Source: Moraxellaceae bacterium (GTDB taxonomy: Bacteria > Pseudomonadota > Gammaproteobacteria > Pseudomonadales > Moraxellaceae). From it: DNA of 11,742 nt. The notes under the pieces were generated by a model that saw only the letters and a program-made list of their open reading frames with translations, had not been told where the DNA came from and made no database searches. A program made the position numbers and the translations under genes. Location: NCBI GenBank assembly GCA_024234595.1, contig JACKNZ010000035.1, positions 1 through 11,742 on the forward strand. Direction: 5' to 3'. Position 1 is the first letter of the stretch, and each line of letters opens with the position of its first letter. Below are positions 9,709 to 11,742 of the stretch, in pieces.

Positions 9709-9924
9709 ATGTCTAGCGGAAAGTCTGAAGATTTTGAATTAGATGATTCTTTTGATGAGGAGTCGAGCGGTGATTTTGACAATGATGATGTGAGCAAAAG
9801 TAACAACGTAAAAAACTCACTCACTAAGCGTCGAGTCATTGATGATATTTTGGAAGAACGTCGTTTGCAGCGTAAAATCAAAGAATATGACTATGATTTA
9901 GATGATGACGATGATGAAACCTAA
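9709..9924 (+). CDS. Small acidic protein, PA3496-family putative envelope integrity protein
   Basis: The 71-residue product is extremely acidic, with 25 Asp/Glu against 11 Lys/Arg by hand count. It has an acidic, serine-rich N-terminal half (1-29), a basic and helical core KRRVIDDILEERRLQRKIKEY (40-60, given here only for orientation) and an acidic tail with a run of five Asp. The order of a basic 'RR-I-LEERRL' core between acidic flanks resembles the small PA3496-type proteins of Pseudomonas and Acinetobacter, annotated as putative envelope integrity proteins; the molecular role is not established. There is no signal peptide or membrane segment. The ATG at 9709 is chosen because AGAGAGG ends 5 bases upstream; a GTG at 9703 lies inside that site. 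It has its own promoter, structured leader and terminator, so it is monocistronic. It converges with rnt. Confidence 0.75.
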   Translation: MSSGKSEDFELDDSFDEESSGDFDNDDVSKSNNVKNSLTKRRVIDDILEERRLQRKIKEYDYDLDDDDDET

Positions 9925-9930
9925 TAAATG

Positions 9931-9952
9931 ACCCGTTTAACACGGGTTTTTT
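9931..9952 (+). terminator. Intrinsic terminator of the acidic-protein gene
   Basis: ACCCGT (9931-9936) pairs with ACGGGT (9942-9947) around a TTAAC loop, followed by six T (9947-9952). It starts 6 bases after the stop codon. On the minus strand the tail is CATTTATT, so it may also help stop rnt transcription, which arrives from the other side. Confidence 0.85.
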
Positions 9953-9966
9953 ATTGTCAAAATTTC

Positions 9967-10602
9967 TTAATCATCACTCAAAGAAAACGTAAATCCCCCA
10001 AAACTGTGCCATTTATTCACAATCAAACAAAATAATTCGGCAGTTTTTTGGGCATCGTACAATGCAGAATGGGCTTCTTCATTTTGAAAATCAATGCCTG
10101 CACTCATACACGCTTTGGCTAACACGGTTTGACCAAAAGCTAAACCAGCCAAACTGACGGTATCAAACACCGAAAAAGGATGAAAAGGGTTGGCGTTTTT
10201 TAGGCCTGTTCTGTCAACCGCAGATTTTAAAAATTGCAAATCAAAATTAGCATTATGACCCACTAAAATCGTGCGTTTGCAGTCGTGTTCTTTTTGCCAA
10301 TGACGCAACTCATGAAAAATACGTCTAAAGGCATCTTTTTCGGTTTCGGCTTGGCGCAAAGGATGAAAAGGGTCAATGCCAGTAAACTTGAGTGCTTCGG
10401 GATTAAGCACCGCACCTTCAAATGGTGCAATATGTGCGTGCAAGGCAGTTAAGGGCTTAAACAAACCTTGTTCATCCAAGGTTAATGGCACGGCGGCTAT
10501 TTCTAATAAGCCATCGGTGGCGGCATTAAAGCCGCCTGTTTCAACATCAATAATAACAGGATAATAACCCCTAAAGCGTTGCGCGAGTGGGTGAGACGTC
10601 AT
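9967..10602 (-). CDS. rnt: Ribonuclease T
   Basis: RNase T is a homodimeric 3'-to-5' exonuclease that trims the last nucleotides of tRNAs and other stable RNAs and takes part in tRNA end turnover. The product (211 residues from the ATG at 10602; E. coli has 215) shows all DEDDh catalytic residues: Asp19 and Glu21 in VIIDVETGGF, Asp121 in GHNANFD, and His178 and Asp183 in EAHSALYDA. NPFHPFSVFDT and GLAFGQTVLAKAC are also characteristic. The start codon overlaps the pyrC stop codon as ATGA, so translation is probably coupled. An in-frame GTG at 10617 would add five residues inside pyrC, but the ATGA overlap and a weak GGCGAG 9 bases upstream favour the ATG. No separate promoter is seen. Confidence 0.96.
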   Translation of the reverse strand: MTSHPLAQRFRGYYPVIIDVETGGFNAATDGLLEIAAVPLTLDEQGLFKPLTALHAHIAPFEGAVLNPEALKFTGIDPFHPLRQAETEKDAFRRIFHELRHWQKEHDCKRTILVGHNANFDLQFLKSAVDRTGLKNANPFHPFSVFDTVSLAGLAFGQTVLAKACMSAGIDFQNEEAHSALYDAQKTAELFCLIVNKWHSFGGFTFSLSDD

Positions 10603-11639
10603 GGTAATACTCGCCACGCAATACTATCACCTGCCTTAATTGGCACAACGACACTTTGGCCAAAAGCATAATTATCAGGCACTTGCCATGCTTCTTTAAC
10701 CAAGGTTATGGTATCGGTATTACGCGGTAAACCGTAAAAATCTGCACCATATAAACTGGCAAAACCTTCTAGTTTATCTAAAGCATTCATTTGCTCAAAG
10801 GCTTCGGCATACAGCTCAATCGCGGCATGAGCAGTATAAGAGCCTGCACAACCACAAGCCGCTTCTTTTGCGCCAATGGCATGAGGTGCGCTGTCTGTGC
10901 CTAAGAAAAATTTAGGATTGCCTGATATGGCTGCAGTTAATAGAGCTTGTTGATGGCTTTGACGTTTTAAAATCGGCAAACAGTAATAGTGGGGGCGAAT
11001 ACCACCGACTAACATATGATTACGATTAAATAACAAGTGGTGAGCAGTAATGGTTGCCGCAATATTATCGCCTGACTGTTGTACAAATTGTACGGCATCG
11101 GCGGTAGTAATATGCTCTAACACAATTTTTAGGCTAGGAAAGCGTTGTGTTAACGGCATTAAAATGGTGTCAATAAACACTTTTTCGCGGTCAAAAATAT
11201 CAATATCGGCATGAGTGACTTCGCCATGTACTAATAAGGGCATACCGTGTTCGGCCATTTGCTCTAACACAGGATACACTTTTTCTAAAGAAGTTACGCC
11301 AGCATGAGAGTTAGTGGTTGCACCAGCAGGATATAATTTAACGGCTTTGACTTTGCCCGAGGCTTTAGCGACAGCAATGTCTGCCGCATCGGTATTATCG
11401 GTTAAATACAACACCATTAACGGCTCAAATGAGCTATTTGAAGGAGTTGCATCTTTAATTCGCTGATAATAAGCCAAGGCTTCTTGGGTGGTTTTGACGG
11501 GTGGCACAAGATTGGGCATACAAATTGCCCGACCAAAATAACGAGCGACATCGGCTACTGTATTATTAAGAGCGATGCCATCGCGTAAGTGAATATGCCA
11601 GTCATCGGGGCGAGTAATTGTAAGTTGAGTCATCATCAT
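10599..11639 (-). CDS. pyrC: Dihydroorotase, class II (PyrC)
   Basis: PyrC closes N-carbamoyl-aspartate to dihydroorotate, the third step of pyrimidine synthesis, using a binuclear zinc site in a cytosolic TIM-barrel. From the first ATG (11639) the protein has 346 residues (E. coli has 348). The metal ligands are present: His15 and His17 in DDWHIHLRDG, the carbamylated Lys101 in VKLYPAGATTNS, His138 in LLVHGEVTHADIDIFDRE, His176 in LEHITT and Asp249 in LGTDSAPH. Also conserved are MPNLVPPV, FNRNHMLVGGIRPH and the CGCAG loop. The start is ambiguous: a TTG is followed by three ATG codons in a row and there is no Shine-Dalgarno sequence. It is the first gene of an operon with rnt. The leader of about 20 bases is too short for the anti-Shine-Dalgarno hairpin that controls E. 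coli pyrC. Confidence 0.97.
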   Translation of the reverse strand: MMMTQLTITRPDDWHIHLRDGIALNNTVADVARYFGRAICMPNLVPPVKTTQEALAYYQRIKDATPSNSSFEPLMVLYLTDNTDAADIAVAKASGKVKAVKLYPAGATTNSHAGVTSLEKVYPVLEQMAEHGMPLLVHGEVTHADIDIFDREKVFIDTILMPLTQRFPSLKIVLEHITTADAVQFVQQSGDNIAATITAHHLLFNRNHMLVGGIRPHYYCLPILKRQSHQQALLTAAISGNPKFFLGTDSAPHAIGAKEAACGCAGSYTAHAAIELYAEAFEQMNALDKLEGFASLYGADFYGLPRNTDTITLVKEAWQVPDNYAFGQSVVVPIKAGDSIAWRVLP

Positions 11640-11665
11640 CAAAATCTAAAAAATATTTGTGCTAG

Positions 11666-11671
11666 ATTATA
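11666..11671 (-). promoter_or_regulatory. pyrC-rnt -10 element
   Basis: The minus strand has a perfect TATAAT, 26 bases before the first ATG of pyrC. No -35 box resembling consensus lies 16-18 bp upstream (the sequence there is GCCAAT-like). The remaining bases to the window end (11672-11742) hold nothing I can identify. Confidence 0.55.
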
Positions 11672-11742
11672 ACCGATATGCATGATTTATTGGCATTATT
11701 GTCTTTTCTTTGCGGCTAGATGTTGCTAAAAATAGGCAATGG

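Noticed and set aside
9684..9881. 65-codon minus-strand frame opposite the acidic-protein gene, rich in Ser and Leu.
   Set aside because: It is the mirror of the Asp/Glu codons of the plus-strand gene, which has promoter, ribosome-binding site and terminator in the right orientation.

Overview
The window looks like ordinary core chromosome of a gammaproteobacterium. It is AT-leaning, its tRNA genes encode their own CCA ends, and its gene set (cobalamin-dependent metH, nfuA, one-piece putA, nadA, a PA3496-type acidic protein, pyrC-rnt) fits Pseudomonadales, most likely a Moraxellaceae-like lineage. The genus is inference. I see no insertion sequence, phage gene, CRISPR array, toxin-antitoxin pair or defence locus, and no convincing undescribed system.

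Layout. Bases 1-3175 (minus) hold the first ~1058 codons of metH, cut by the window edge inside the reactivation domain. A divergent spacer with a good sigma70 promoter leads to nfuA (plus, 3323-3928). nfuA converges on a HIT-family gene (minus, 3960-4397), with a shared bidirectional terminator between them. Next on the minus strand is a two-gene tRNA unit, tRNA-Ala(GGC) then tRNA-Glu(TTC), with its own strong promoter (4825-4853) and terminator (4593-4620). Just upstream of it on the same strand lies putA (4902-7991), a bifunctional proline-catabolic enzyme without the N-terminal DNA-binding domain. putA is divergent from nadA (plus, from 8089). After nadA comes a plus-strand tRNA cluster, Pro(TGG)-Arg(TCT)-His(GTG), with a strong promoter at 9182-9210. 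Then follows a small, very acidic PA3496-family protein gene (9709-9924) with a structured leader and a clear terminator. pyrC and rnt run towards it on the minus strand and overlap by 4 bp.

How the genes relate. Most are independent housekeeping units: methionine synthesis (metH), Fe-S cluster delivery (nfuA), proline breakdown (putA), the Fe-S enzyme of NAD synthesis (nadA), pyrimidine synthesis (pyrC) and tRNA 3'-end trimming (rnt, which in E. coli acts on tRNAs such as those encoded here). The only clear protein-coding operon is pyrC-rnt.

Points deserving a second look: a U5-U68 mismatch in the acceptor stem of tRNA-His, the unusually glutamine-rich PutA, a possible hairpin over the nadA ribosome-binding site, and the two mutually exclusive hairpins ahead of the acidic protein.
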